Assembly (NCBI RefSeq): GCF_042453785.1 | Contig: NC_091676.1 | Span: 22,303,001-22,367,000, forward strand | Direction of reading: 5' to 3' | Length of the DNA: 64,000 nt | Origin: Malus domestica | Taxonomy: Eukaryota > Streptophyta > Magnoliopsida > Rosales > Rosaceae | Part shown: piece by piece, positions 21,351 to 33,299 of the stretch | Position numbering within the stretch: the stretch's first letter is position 1 | How the letters are laid out: each line of letters starts with the position of its first letter | The notes under the pieces: model-generated | What the model saw: only the letters and a program-made list of their open reading frames with translations | Databases searched by the model: none | Told to the model about the DNA's origin: nothing | Made by a program: the position numbers and the translations under genes

Positions 21351-21505
21351 TTATGTATGGATGTGTTGGAATGTATGATGTTTATGTATGAATGTGTTGG
21401 AATGTATGATGTTTATGTATGAATGTATTGGAATGTATGATGTTTATGTATGAATGCATTGGAATGTATGATGTTTATGTATGAATGTGTTGGAATGTAT
21501 GATGT
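21351..21505. repeat. 31-bp tandem repeat, about five units
   Basis: TTTATGTATGAATG(T/C) followed by (G/A)TTGGAATGTATGATG, spaced exactly 31 bp (anchors at 21390, 21421 and 21452). It lies close to the integrase end of the element. Confidence 0.85.
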
Positions 21506-21721
21506 AGCTCATTTGTATAGTCTTGTTGACACATACTTAGATTTTGTTTTGTATTGGAAACATTTACGTTGAAGTTTCAACACTTGAGTGTTTCATTGCT
21601 CAGAATGTAAAAGAGTTTAGGGCCGAGTTGGCTAAATCACCTCTTTATTGAATTCATACCAAATGGTCTTTGTTACAGAGGATGCTGAACGGCTGTAGCT
21701 TAACACTTGTACAATGTGAGT

Positions 21722-22693
21722 CTATTTGTAATAGTACTTCAAGTGGTCAGCATTCCATGGATGGCCAAGAGTCTTGCCGTCGGAGCTTCTGAGCTTGTAG
21801 GAGCCAGGGCGGCTGATGCCGACGACCTCGAATGGCCCATCCCAGTTAGGACTGAGTGTTCCTTCACTCGAGACTCTATCACAAAGTAATCTTTTCTTCA
21901 GTACCCAGTCTCCCACTTTGAAAGAGCTAGGTTTGACCCTTGAGTCGTAGTAGTTGGAGATGCGCTGCTTGTAGGCGACATTCCTCAGGTGAGCCTAATT
22001 TCTGTGTTCCTCGACTAGATCCAGGTTGAGGGTGAGTTGTTTGTCGTTTTCACTCTGCATGTAGTTCTGGATTCGGTATGTTGCTTGCTCAAGCTCAACC
22101 GAGACAACTGCTTCTGTACCAAAAGCAAGTGAGAATGGAGTTTCTCCTGTGGAAGTCCGATATGAAGTGCGGTATGACCAAAGAACTTGGGGTACGAATT
22201 CTGGCCAACAACCTTTAGCTTTATCCAAGCTAGTTTTCAGAGTGCACTTGATTATTTTGTTAACGGCATCGACTTGTCCATTAGACTGGGGATGGGCTGG
22301 AGAGGCAAAACATAAGTTGATGTTGAACTTAGAGCAGAACATCCTGAAGTTCTTGTTGTCGAATTGCCGCCCATTGTCCGTGACTATCGCATTGGGAATG
22401 CCGAATCTGCAGAGGATGTTCTTCCATACGAAGTCTTCTATTTTTGCCTCAGTAATGGTTGCCAAGGGTTCAACTTCAGCCCACTTTGTGAAGTAGTCAA
22501 CTGCAACGATTGCATAGCGTACCTTGCCTTTCCCTGCAGGCATTGGGCCGATCAAATCAAGTCCCCATTGGGCAAAGGGCCAAGGGCTGATCATAGGAGT
22601 GAGCGGCTCGGGAGGGGAATAAGGGATAGTTGCGTAGCGTTGACACTTATCACATGAGTGAGATATTCTAATGGCATCTTGGTGGAGTGTTGG
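21722..22693 (-). pseudogene. Integrase of the Tat-type element (broken)
   Basis: Pieces 21995-22594 and 21722-21916 cover the catalytic core and C-terminal part of a Ty3/gypsy integrase, the enzyme that inserts the cDNA into the genome. The HHCC zinc-finger begins in the preceding RNase H frame (HEGVCGDHAG ... SCDKCQRYA). In the core the first Asp is in GLDLIGPMP and the second in VTDNGRQF. The third residue, normally Glu, is Asp in NGQVDAVNK. Stops interrupt the frame upstream of the core (a Trp codon turned TAG near 22696) and after residues EEHRN near 21995. The tail ends WNADHLKYYYK. Confidence 0.85.
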
Positions 22694-23460
22694 CTAATAG
22701 TATCCTTGGCGAAAAGTCTTGTGTGCTAAGGATCGAGACCCAGCATGATCTCCGCAGACTCCTTCATGTATTTCCCGAAGGACAATTTCCGCCTCCGCAG
22801 GTGTAAGGCATCTTAGGTAGGGCAGGGTAAAACCACGCTTGTAGAGTTGGTCATTAATGATCAGGTAACGAGCAGACTTGTATCGAATCTGCTTAGCTTG
22901 GGCTTTGTCATTTGGGAGGGTGCCATGGGCAAGGAATTTATAAATTGGGGTGATCCAACTATCTCCTTGTTGTAAATTGCACACTTCCGCGACCATGGTG
23001 CTTGGTGCTGCCAACAATTCGACATGAATTTTTCTCCCAATCTTGTCTTCCACTACCGAGGCGAGGCGGGCCAAAGCGTCTACATGACTGTTTGCCGCTC
23101 GAGGAACTTGGGTGATCTGGTAGTGGAAGTGCTTGAGCAAAAGTCGTGTTTGCGCAAGATATGCTGCCATGGAGCTATCCTTAGCATCAAAGTTGTTTGT
23201 GACTTGGTTGACCACTAATTGGGAGTCACTGAAGATATCAATTCGTTTAACCCCAAGATGCTTGGCCAAATGTAAGCCTGCTAGAAGGGCTTCGTATTCG
23301 GCCTCGTTGTTCGATGCCTTGAATTTGAAATGAATAGCGTATTCTATCGCCACTTTGTCGGGGGTAGTGAAGACTAATCCTGCTCCGCAGCCCTGTTGGT
23401 TGGATGAGCCATCAACATACAGACTCCATGCTGGGGTTGTTGGTTGTATCTTCTAAGCTT
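22694..23460 (-). pseudogene. RNase H region of the Tat-type element
   Basis: Contains the Tat-type additional RNase H with LYVDGSSNQQG at the start, NNEAEYEALLAGL (catalytic Glu), FSDSQLVVNQV (catalytic Asp) and HVDALARLAS (catalytic Asp). It degrades the RNA of RNA:DNA hybrids during reverse transcription. It then runs into the zinc-finger part of integrase and ends at a premature TAG. Confidence 0.85.
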
Positions 23461-24955
23461 CCAATGGTAATGAAGCTACTGCTTCAGGTGTAGAAGCAAT
23501 GTCAACAGGATATGTGAAGTCGGCGATGAAATCTGCTACTGCTTGAACTTTTTCGGCTGGTTTTGGTTGGTAGGAGATGTCAAACTCACCCAATGCTATC
23601 GCCCATTTGATCATTCGCCCAGACGTGTCAGGACTCTGAAGTATCTGTCGAAGAGGGTGATTAGTAAGCATAATGATGGCGTGTGCTTGGAAATAAGGGC
23701 GAAGTTTTCGAGCAGACATGACCAATGCTAGAGCTAATTTCTCAATGTTGGAGTATCGTGTCTCCGCATCTTGTAGGGCCTTGCTAGCATAGTAGACAGG
23801 CTGTTCGACACCACTGTCCTTTCGAATAAGAACAGAACTGACTGCTGAAGCAGAAACCGATAGATAGATAATGAGAGTGTCACCAACTTCTGGTTTGGAG
23901 AGCAGAGGGGCTTTACTCATGTACTCTTTGAGGTTCCTGAATGCCTTGGCACATTCCTCCGTCCATGTAATGTACTTCTTATTTCCCTTGAGTGCTTTGA
24001 AGAAAGGAGCACATCTGTCTGTGGCCTTAGAGATGAATCTGGTTAAGGCTGCCACCTTGCCAGTAAGGCTTTGGATGTCTTTTGAAGTCATTGGCTCTTT
24101 CATGTCAAGGATTGCTTTGATCTTTTCGGGGTTAGCTTCAATGCCTCGTTGGTTAATCATGAAGCCTAAGAATTTGCCAGAGCCCACGCCGAAGGCACAT
24201 TTGTTGAGGTTCAACCTCATTCAATACCTCTTTAGAATGGTGAAAGTTTCAGATAGGTTGGTGATGTGTTGGTCAGCATGTTTGCTCTTGACTAACATAT
24301 CATCAACGTAAACTTCCATGCTCTTCCCAATCTGTTCGGCGAACATTGAATTGACCAGTCTCTGATAAGTTGCTCCTGCATTCTTTAGACCGAAGGGCAT
24401 GACTTTGTAGCAATATAGTCCCCTGTCAGTAGTGAAGGCTGTGTGTTCTTGGTCTGAGGGGTTCATGAGGATTTGGTTGTATCCTGAATAAGCGTCCATG
24501 AAGCTCAAGAGCTCACACCCTGCCGTAGAGTCTATAAGTCTATCAATGAGAGGAATGGGGAAACTATCCTTTGGGCATCCTTTGTTTAGGTCGGTGTAGT
24601 CGACACACATCCTCCACAAGACCTTTTGAAGCAGGAGACTTTCCTTGGTCGGATTTTTCTTAACAAAGACAACATTTGCTACCCATGTTGGGTAATTGAC
24701 TTCACGGACGAAGCCTATGTCCTTGAGTTTTTCAACTTCTGCTTTCATCGTCTCGTATCGTTCAACATCATAAGATCTTCGCTTCTGTTTTACTGGTTTG
24801 GTCTTGGGATCAATACTCAAGTGGTGACAGATGATATCGGGAGAGATGCCCGGCATATCTTTATATGACCAAGCGAAGACCTCGGCGTTCTCTTGCAAAA
24901 ATAAGATCAGCGACAACCGAAGGGGTGGTGACAAAGTGGTGCAAATCTTCACCAT
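23453..24955 (-). pseudogene. Reverse transcriptase and first RNase H of the Tat-type element
   Basis: Two frames, 24221-24955 and 23453-24220, are contiguous and in phase, separated by one TGA where an Arg codon is usual (after TILKRY). RT motifs: FMDAYSGYNQI with the first catalytic Asp (about residue 154 of the first part), KVMPFGLKNAG, and YVDD at residues 216-219. The thumb and RNase H follow (KCAFGVGSGKFLGF, QPVYYASKALQDAETRYSN). About ten unusual residues (KESLLLQKVL) replace the short linker before WRMCVDYTDLNK. Confidence 0.9.
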
Positions 24956-25048
24956 GCGATCTGGATGGTCTTTGGAGATAGAGACATTCTCTAACTCTTC
25001 AGCGGGTTGTGCTTGTTGGGTGAAAGAGTCATCTCGAGGGTCATCGAG

Positions 25049-26467
25049 TTAACTGTTGCCATTATGAAGATCCGAGTTGGCTTCATCTGGACTGGTCTTT
25101 ACTACTTGGTTATGTACAGAAAGGGTCTCCTTGGGGACAGGCAGGTGTTGTTGCTTAACTGAAGTGTTGTAACATGATCGAGCACTAAGTTGATCTCCCC
25201 TGATGTATCCATTGCCGAAAGGGGTTGGAAACTTCATCAACAACATATGTGTGGATACCATGGCCTTGAGATCATTGATGCCTGTGCGCCCAAAGATGAC
25301 ATTGTATGTCGTCGGGCAATTGACCACTAGGAAGTTAGTGGTAATAGTAGCTGTGTAGGTGCCTGTACCAATGGTGAGGGGTAAGTGTATACTCCCTAAA
25401 GGTTGCACGATATCGCCAGAGAAGCTTATCAGAGGAGAAATCGAGCGATCGAGCAAGTGTTCAGCTACATTAAGTGCCTTGAAAGCTTCAGCAAACATGA
25501 TATTGACTGAAGCACCTGTGTCTATCAGGATTCGTTTCACATCAAAATTTGCTATGTGAGCCTCCACGATCAGCGGGTCGTTGTGAGGGTAGATGATACC
25601 TCTTTCTTCCTCAGGGTAGAAACATATTGGATCCCAGTTAAGCTTTTGATACTTGCCTCCCCTGATGTCTTCCACGTGAAACACTTGATGGCCAGGTCTC
25701 AAAGTTCGTTCACTGTTTTTCATGGCCCTATTGGAAGATTCAGACATAGGTGTGCCGCCGCTTATAGAATATATCACATTCACCTGGCATTGGTTACGGT
25801 TATCCCTTGGAGGGTGAAGGAGGAACTGATCAATTTTTCCTTCACGTGCCAAAGCTTCAATATGATCATGGAGGATGACGCACTTCTCGCCATCATGGCC
25901 ATTATACTCGTGGTAGCAGCAAAACATGCCCGTGTTTTTTGTGGACTTGTAATCTGGCTGTCTTGGCTTTGGCTTTGGTATCAGATGAGCTATACTGGGG
26001 TAGATGGCCGCGCATGTAGCGTTCAAAGGTGTGTATGTCTCATACCTCGGGGTAGGGCCTGTCTTGACATGTGATTGGCCCACTGCATTGACTGCCTGGG
26101 GACGGGCGTTATTGTGACGATATCCTGAGTTATCGCGATAGTGCCCCTTATTCTTTTTATTAAAATGAGATTGGTGAGGATGGAAATCTTTCCTTTTGCC
26201 CTGGAATTGATATGTTTGCTGACTTGGCGAAGCATTAAATGAGGCAAGGGGGTGTGCTGCTACCGTTTGGAAGGTTGAGGTCTTCTTATTCGGTTGGATC
26301 TGGCCTCCACTCCTTACTTGCTGATAAGGGGTGACTGTAGGGGGTTTCCCTTGATATGTCCTTGCCTCGACGAAGGCATGGTTGTAAGCTTGTGCCATCA
26401 CCTCAGAGTAAGTCTTCCAAGTGTTGGCATTGATCATGTACTTAAAGAAACAGTCACGTAAGCCTGC
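25049..26467 (-). pseudogene. Gag C-terminal part and aspartic protease of the Tat-type element
   Basis: The frame (about 480 codons) starts with a few residues contributed by the inserted solo LTR and then resumes gag at AGLRDCFFKYM. A basic, Gln-rich nucleocapsid stretch follows. A knuckle-like CCYHEYNGHDGEKC is at residues 191-204, and the protease active site LIDTGAS has its Asp at residue 324. The protease matures Gag and Pol. Residues end at a TAA near 25049, upstream of the RT frame. Confidence 0.85.
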
Positions 26468-28582
26468 TGATGCGTAAATATATAAGCACACAAATTAAAC
26501 CCTCTTTTTGTCAATTGTAGTAAAGTATGTAAGTAAGGATCGTTCTGGACCGGGGATTAGGAGGGATTGCTAAACACTTGAAAACTGACTTAGAAACGTA
26601 AAAACAAAGTTTAAAACATTAGATTAGACTCAAAGAATGCAAAACTAAAGTTTAAAACACTAAAACAAACCAAAAACTCAAAACAGCAACCAAAAGACTC
26701 AAAACTGCCTTTAAAACACTTTCTGGGCAGTTTTGAACACAAAGCACGAAATTGGACGAATTTGGATTTTAACTTGTACCGAAACACTTAAAAACATAAA
26801 CCAAAACACTTTCTAACTAATCTAGGACTCCAAAATAAATGGGGGTTTGATTTGGACGAAAATAAACTAACAAAACAGATTGCAAAGTAAAAACAGATTT
26901 GAAAACGATTTTGGGGTTTTAAATGGATGATGGATTAGTTAGAGGCTCTTTCTCCACACATGACAAGTATGCAAACGACTCGATTTCCAGTTATTCCTTC
27001 ATTGAATTATGAATGACAATGCCCCAAATTAAACGTGACATCACTAGTTAATTCTCAAGTTTTCCTTGTGTTATTGGATTGGATGACATCATTCGACAAC
27101 CCAAAGCATTCCTTGAAAGTTCCCTACATGACATCATAATAAAGATACAATCAAAGATCATTACGTTCAATGAAAACTATAAGCATTGACAAAGCATTTG
27201 CAACTATGACATCATGTCACTCATGCTAGGAATTGGACTTAACGCGATCGTGACTAGTGACCTTCACTACATATGAATATAAGTGTGTGACGATTATGTG
27301 AAACAACCTTATATTCTAGCATCATATTCATGCAAGCCAATTAAGTGTCGACCCTTAATTAACAAACACAAATAAGTTATTACTCGCACAGTTAAGCCAA
27401 TTGCATTCACGATTCAAGAACTCATAACTGGAATTTATCAAATCAAATTGCACACATAGTCATGGCTTCGAAATCACCCCTAACCAATAGGGGTTTAGCC
27501 ACTCATGTTCATAGCAAAACGAAAGGAAAAGAAATTAAACATTGAAATCATAAAACGAATTACACCTAGAATGCACCAACGATGAAGCTTAAGCATCCAA
27601 GAGTCCTTCCTTCTTTTTCCTTGCTGCGACACACGAATGGGTGAGTTTTGGGGGTTATGGATAGTGTAGAACGATGGGTTTATGGCTGGGATAGGTGTAT
27701 GGGATGGCTAGGGTGGTTTTAGGTCAAAAAATATGGTGAATGGTGAAGGAAGGGTGCGGCAGAGAGTGGGATGGTGTTTCTGGCGTGAAGGATTATTTTC
27801 TGGATGAATGGGGTTGTTTGTGGCTGCACAAACATGTTTATTTAAAGGGATTAGGAAATTCAAAACCCTAGGCTAATTAGGTAAACAGAAATTTAAGTCA
27901 AAAGCTTCTAGAAATAGGAAACAAAATCAGAAAATTAAAGGAAAGGGCAAGGGAAATCCAGCTAGGGTTTAAAACACAAAAGGAAGGTGTTTGAAAGCTT
28001 AGAATCAGGAAATAACCCTCTCCCTTGCACGGCAAGGAAGAGGAAATACCAAGGGGGGTGCGGCAAGGGTTCAAAAGGTGCAAGAGATGTGTATTTGATG
28101 TCCTAGAATACTTAGGAAGTCTTCATAATTGCTGGAACTTTTAGGGACATTTAGGAAAAATCAAACCAAAGTAGGAAACTTTGGCTTAACTTTCCTATTT
28201 CAAGTAGGAATCCTTGTTGGAGTAGGAATCCTTGTTCTTCTAGGAATCCTCATGTGATTAGGAATCCATCTTCCATTAGGAATCCTTCTTGGAGTAGGAA
28301 TCCTTCGTCGATTAGGAATCCTTCTTCAATTAGGAATCCTTCTTCAATTAGGAATCCTTCTTCAATTAGGAATCCTTCGTTGATTAGGAATCCTAATTTC
28401 TTCAAGTCTTCAATTCATCCATTCCTTTTGCTCCAAAAGGCTCCAAATTACATCATTTTGCACACTTCGGCTTTGGAATCTGAAAACACACAAAAGTAAC
28501 TTTAAACACTAAAATAGCTAACGAAACATAACATAAATGCACGAGAACAAGCCAATTAAGTCGCATAAATATGCTCCTATCA
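26468..28582 (-). mobile_element. Solo LTR (2115 bp) inside gag, TSD CCTGC
   Basis: CCTGC is duplicated at 26463-26467 and 28583-28587, exactly where the gag reading frame is split. The ends are TGATGCGTAAATATATAAGC and, on the other strand, TGATAGGAGCATATTTATGC. No gag or pol lies within, so this is a solo LTR of a different long-LTR family. It carries an 18-bp minisatellite at its right end. Confidence 0.85.
28205..28402. repeat. 18-bp minisatellite, eleven units
   Basis: TAGGAATCC recurs every 18 bp from 28205 to 28385, with unit consensus TAGGAATCCTTCTTCAAT. The plus-strand frame gives an artificial RNPSSI repeat. It lies inside the solo LTR at 26468-28582. Confidence 0.9.
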
Positions 28583-28587
28583 CCTGC

Positions 28588-29850
28588 CGTGAAGGCCTTG
28601 AGGGCGGTCTTGTCATCTGCCTCAGCGCAACGAGAATACTCATGGCTGAAGTGGCCAGCATACTTTCGTAATGACTCGTCCGGCTTCTGGCGAATAGTGT
28701 ACAAGTCATCTGCGGAATGCAAGCGATCGGTCTGGAAGATGTGTTGAGAGACAAACAGCTTCCTTAACTCTTCAAATGAGTCTACTGTCTCAGGTGGAAG
28801 ACGGCAATACCAGTTTAAAGCTCCGCCAAAGAGGGTAGAGGGGAAGAGAAGGCACCGTTCTTCGTCGGTGTGTCTCTGGTATACCATGGTGGACTTAAAG
28901 AGGTTAAGGTGTTCAATCGGGTCTTCCTTTCCAGTATAGAGTTGTAAGCCAAGCTTTTGCTTTGTCTTTGCTTGGAGGGGGGTGTTGAGGATCCTTCTTG
29001 TGAGAGAGCCAGGCCTGGGTTGGTTCCAGTCAGGTATCTCGGCTTGACGTTCAGCCTTCAACTTGTTTACTTCCTCCATGAGCTGTAGGACAAGGGGGTC
29101 CTTAGTGGAGTCATGCACCACTGAAGTTTTCTTCCGTAAGTCCCCATCGCCTCTTGTAAGTAGGAAAGTTTGATCAAGATAGTGTGATTTTTCCTTGGAC
29201 TCGCCACACTGACTCCTAGAGTGAGTATGTCGGAATATTTCCGAGTCCCCTGTACCTTCATGTTCTTATGAGACTTGTTGCCCATTCCCTAGATTGGCCG
29301 CTGGCCTGGGTCGTGGAAGAGGACCGAGTCTTTCAGAAACTCTTGGGTCATTGATCTTTGAGCTTATGTGGATGAGATTTTCTCGACGTTGCTTTAGGAA
29401 GTCTCGACAATCGCGATAGACGGCTTTTGATCCTTCCACTCCCTCTGTGAAGAGGTGCTTTCCTCTACTTCTTCTGCTTCAAGTTGAAGCAGCTAGGTTG
29501 AGAGAAGTCTCATGTTGATTATCACATTGATGTGTAGCTCGATCCCTATCAGGGATGTCCGTGTTGGATATCGGTGACCCTCCGTGTTGGGGGGAATTCA
29601 GATGATTGTTGACCTCAACAGGGGCGACGAGCTTGTGTGTTTGAGCATGCCTAGCCTCGTGAAGCATCTCGAAAAGTTTTTCATATTGTTCCTGGAGGAC
29701 CTCATTCTTCATCGCTATCTTGTTGTTCTGAACCTCTAGCTCATCGACTTTAGCTTGAAGAGTAACTCTATTTCCCTCCTACTTTCGTTGCTTCATACTA
29801 GGTCCAATGGGGGTGTCATTCTGTGTGCTATGGCTTCTTTCGCTCCCCAT
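28588..29850 (-). pseudogene. Gag N-terminal and capsid region of the Tat-type element
   Basis: The likely start is the ATG at 29850 (MGSERSHSTQNDTP). A TAG at 29779-29781 stops it after about 23 codons. A coiled coil follows (VDELEVQNNKIAMKNEVLQ) around 29650-29760. The retrotransposon gag domain lies at 28588-29121 with the motifs LGLQLYTGKEDPIEHL, LFGGALNWYCRLPPETVDSF and DLYTIRQKPDESLRKYAG. The frame between 29121 and 29480 is shifted. The end of this part runs into the inserted solo LTR after ALKAFTAG. Confidence 0.8.
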
Positions 29851-29937
29851 GTCGGAGAGAAATGCTTGGCCAAAAGAGAGTGTACGAGCGGTGGAAACCA
29901 GCTTGACAAAGCTGAAAAGAGTGGGAATAAGTGTCGT

Positions 29938-29955
29938 TTCCCACAGACGGCGCCA
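29938..29955 (-). other. Primer-binding site of the Tat-type element
   Basis: On the minus strand, two bases after the 5' LTR, the sequence reads TGGCGCCGTCTGTGGGAA. The first half is identical to the tRNA-Asp-complementary site TGGCGCCG known from Athila/Tat elements; the second half is diverged. Confidence 0.7.
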
Positions 29956-29957
29956 AA

Positions 29958-30473
29958 TGTTGATGCACAGAATCAGCGAGGACTTTGGTACAACAGAAAG
30001 TGTCAGGTTTGTGACCTTCGCTTGGTTGCTTCAATCACTAGTGAAGATAAGTACGTAAATGAATAGGGACAGGGAAGCAAACACAAGATGTACGTGGTTC
30101 ACCCAGATCGGCTACGTCCACGGAGTAGAGGAGTTCTCATTAATTGTGAAGGGTTTACACAAATACATAGGTTCTAGCTCTCATTTTGTGAGTTCTAGTG
30201 AATAGTTTAGTACAAAATGACATTAGAGATTATTTTGGGAAAATGATCCCTATTTATAGAAGAGAGTTTCTAGTTTTGTTCTAACATTGACACATGTCGT
30301 GTTGTGATTGGCTTCTGATGTTGACACGTGTCGCGCTGTGATTGGCTTCTGATGTTGACACGTGTTGCATTGTGATTGGCCTCCTGGTTGAAGGGAAGCT
30401 CTTCTGGGTCCTTGACGGTATAACGTTGACCAGTGCTCAGTAGTTTCGGGATTGGTCAAGTATGGTACAAACA
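29958..30473 (-). repeat. 5' LTR of the Tat-type element
   Basis: 516 bp, about 97% identical to 16057-16571 by eye. The promoter TATA box TATAAATA is the complement of 30251-30258. It ends at the primer-binding site. Confidence 0.9.
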
Positions 30474-32104
30474 ATAGTAATAAGCGGTATAGACATGACA
30501 TACAAAGCATAAATTCATTTAAAAACGTTTCCTGGAAATCGTAAAGCTTATATATATAGAAAACAAATACCCATTCACCTGAGGTCCGCTCTACACCTCC
30601 CTAGCACGAATATCGAGGCATCACAAATGATCATCGCCTAAAACAAATATTCAGTCACGTCTCAGAATTCTTATCAATAGAACACGTAACTTATATAAAA
30701 CACATCCCCAAGGATGTTCTAAAATAATTTGAGACCAATTGACCAAAAATCAACCATTGGTCAAAAATCGACGGTAGGGTCCATAACCTTACATAACTTG
30801 ATCCGGAAGATCTGCATCATAGATTTCTGATTCGTAACTTCCAAAGATTCACATTATGTTTCTAAAACATCATACTAAAGTTTCCTTACGATCCAACGGT
30901 TGGATCTCCACTAATTGTAAATTCAAGTGTCGGTCAACGTTTTATTTTATGAACTTACAAATCTAATTCGGAAAGATCCATAGATCGGATTCCTGATCTA
31001 TAAATTCCTATGATCCTCATATATTACGTACTATAACGTTTTAAAGTTTGGTGACAATCCAACAGTCGGATCGTCGATTGCTATAATAATCAAGTGGCGG
31101 ATCCTATCAAAACTATGCTCAAATGATGAGATTTCATCAATCTAACTTCACCTATGGAATTAGGGTATCAAACTTAGTTTAGGAAGGTCAGGGGATGCCT
31201 CAGCCTTCACGCCGTCGCCACACGCTGTTGTACACGACGGTTGGCCACCCCGAAATGAAGATTTTAGTGAGTAGAGCACAATGTATATACACATGTGGCC
31301 AAGTCCAATTTGGCTGGGAAAAGCCCCAATTTCATGAAAACCCATCAGAGTGCTTTGATTTGACCTCGATTGGAACTTCGACGCCTCCAAACTTGTTTGG
31401 GCTTTGTTCCTGGGTTCAAGGTGAATGGTTCGATGGTGGTAATGGTCGACGATGCTTTCACGATGGGCGGATCTCCACCATGACACCTTCGGAACCCACG
31501 AGTTCCGTTCTTCCTCAAAACGGGGTCAATCTAGGTGGATTTTGGGTGAAAATGAACGAGGGGAGGTTGGGTAGATGTTTGGTAGTGGTGGTAGGACGTG
31601 ATTCACAGGAAAAATCGCCTAAATGGCATCGGAAAGCATGGATGCCGCCGGGTTGGGTACAGGTTAAGGGGAACACGATGGGTTTCACTCCTTCTCCCCT
31701 TCTCTCATTTCTCTCCCCTCTTCTAAATGGGTGTCCAGCCCGTCCTTTCTCTTCTTTATCTATCATCTTCATTGCCCATCCTTTCTTCCTTTTAATTTGG
31801 ACCACACACGTGGCTTTCCAGATTTTGCTCCAAAAATTGGAGCTTTCTTGAAATTAATTAATTTACTAAATGCCCCCAACTTTAAACGTTAATATCTCAT
31901 TTGTTATAACTCCAAATTGTGTTATGTTTGCGCCCATACGTCTGTAGCGACAAGTACTACAAGAATACGCCAAGAAAATGAATTTACGTGACACGACAAG
32001 GCAGTCGACAAAAGTCAACGTCTTTGCCTCGAAGGACATTTTCGTGAATTCACGTATTAAAATTGTAAAAACCTTAATAATTGGAGACGGGTTGTTACAT
32101 CTGC

Positions 32105-33000
32105 CTAATTAATTTAGATACCACAACTTCAGTTATTGTTTGGGTGAGGTGTTCTTATTGTGTACAAAGTGACTGTGTCTGTATAAATTGAACCTTTGGC
32201 TTATTTTTATACAAAAATTAAATTTTTCGATCTGCTTTTTCATGTTATGGGATGAATGTTTTGTAAAAACTTGACCTTTGGCTCATATATGTGTAAACTT
32301 GAGGATTTGGAGTTGTTTTCTGTGTTGGTTATATGAATTTTAGGTGACTAAATTGGTGGTTTCGTTTATTAAGTTAAGTTGTTATAAAGTATATTTTTCC
32401 TTCGTCTTGGAAAAATGCCTAGCTGAGATTATTTTGAAGTTCCTGTTCATTACAATATTGTGATTTTGATAAGAGCTTTGTCTACATGTTTTTTATTGAG
32501 TAATGGTTTACTTGGTTAGAAGAAACTCTTTGAGATTATGTTAAAATTCATTTTGTGGATGAATCTAATTAGTTAAATTTGTCGAGTTTAAGTTATGTAA
32601 GAAATTTAATTGCAAAGTTGAGTCTTTTTTTTTTTCCGAGTTATGTTAATAATTCTCCGTAAAATTTTTGTAAATTCATGGTTGGGTTTAAGTTATATTA
32701 GAAAACATAGATCATTCAACTCTCAGTACAACTAGATGTTTTTTTACTTGCACAAAATTTTTGTGTATAGAAGTTTGTTTCTGCTTCTCTGGTTCTTTGT
32801 CCCTTGTTTATTAATTGTGTTTTTCTCTTATTCATATGGGCTATCTCAATGGATTGAAGATCAGTGAAGGTTCTTTCCCATCATTTCAAGTGAGATTAGT
32901 TGGTGAGTGATATGCTCTTTAGAAAGGTGCGGTATCATCGGTGCTCACTATGTACTACTGCTTTAGTAATGTTGGGATATTTCAAGATTTATGACTTTGT

Positions 33001-33054
<54 letters not shown>

Positions 33055-33294
33055 CCCGCTCCTTCTCTCATGTAGAGCCATTTATGATGCAATGTTTTTA
33101 TACAATAAGGAGAAAAGAGAAATATTGTGAGTGAGAATGTCACCCATTCATGGGGATCTTCGATTCAGTGGGTGGGATTGTGACAGTGAGAGAAACAAAG
33201 TATGATAATGGGAGTAAACTATACCCCTTATAAATACTAGTTTCGGTTCTCATGTCTAAGTTTTTCTTTCTACTTTGAATTAAATTTTGTTTGT
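32105..33294. other. Host sequence between the two large retrotransposons
   Basis: T-rich, intron-like DNA with no certain exon. It includes a CT microsatellite near 33000. The stretch 32820-32892 (GYLNGLKISEGSFPSFQ before GTGAGA) could be an exon but has no family match I recognise. Confidence 0.4.
33002..33051. repeat. (CT)n microsatellite
   Basis: About 25 uninterrupted CT units, giving an artificial Leu-Ser repeat in the plus-strand frame. Confidence 0.95.
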
Positions 33295-33299
33295 ATGTT

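Larger units (their letters stand above)
16057..30473 (-). mobile_element. Complete Tat-type Ty3/gypsy retrotransposon (14,417 bp), TSD ATAGT
   Basis: LTRs at 16057-16571 and 29958-30473 are flanked by ATAGT at 16052-16056 and 30474-30478. Gag-pol runs on the minus strand in the order gag, protease, RT, RNase H, integrase, so the right LTR is the 5' LTR. A primer-binding site and polypurine tract are in the expected places. A 5-kb region between integrase and 3' LTR holds tandem repeats and an antisense ORF, as known for the Tat clade. I count about 15 differences between the LTRs (around 97% identity), so insertion is fairly recent. Several stops in gag-pol and a solo LTR within gag make this copy non-autonomous. 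Confidence 0.92.
15087..32099 (-). mobile_element. Split solo LTR (outer level of a three-level nest), TSD TCTGC
   Basis: TCTGC occurs at 15082-15086 and 32100-32104. The ends are TAACACACCCCAACCCGGG and GGAGACGGGTTGTTACA. Without the inner insertion the element is about 2.6 kb (15087-16056 plus 30479-32099). Its complement starts TGTAACAACCC, and it resembles the solo LTR at 7009-9151. One terminal base is mutated (TA for TG). The ORF at 31195-31851 inside it has no recognisable domain and I do not call it a gene. Confidence 0.75.

Noticed and set aside
28254..28499. RNPSSI repeat peptide
   Set aside because: Translation artefact of an 18-bp minisatellite inside a solo LTR.
31195..31851. 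218-codon plus-strand frame
   Set aside because: It lies wholly inside the split solo LTR, has no recognisable domain and compositionally looks like chance in a GC-richer LTR stretch.
32900..33130. Frame with long Leu-Ser run
   Set aside because: Produced by the CT microsatellite at 33002-33051.
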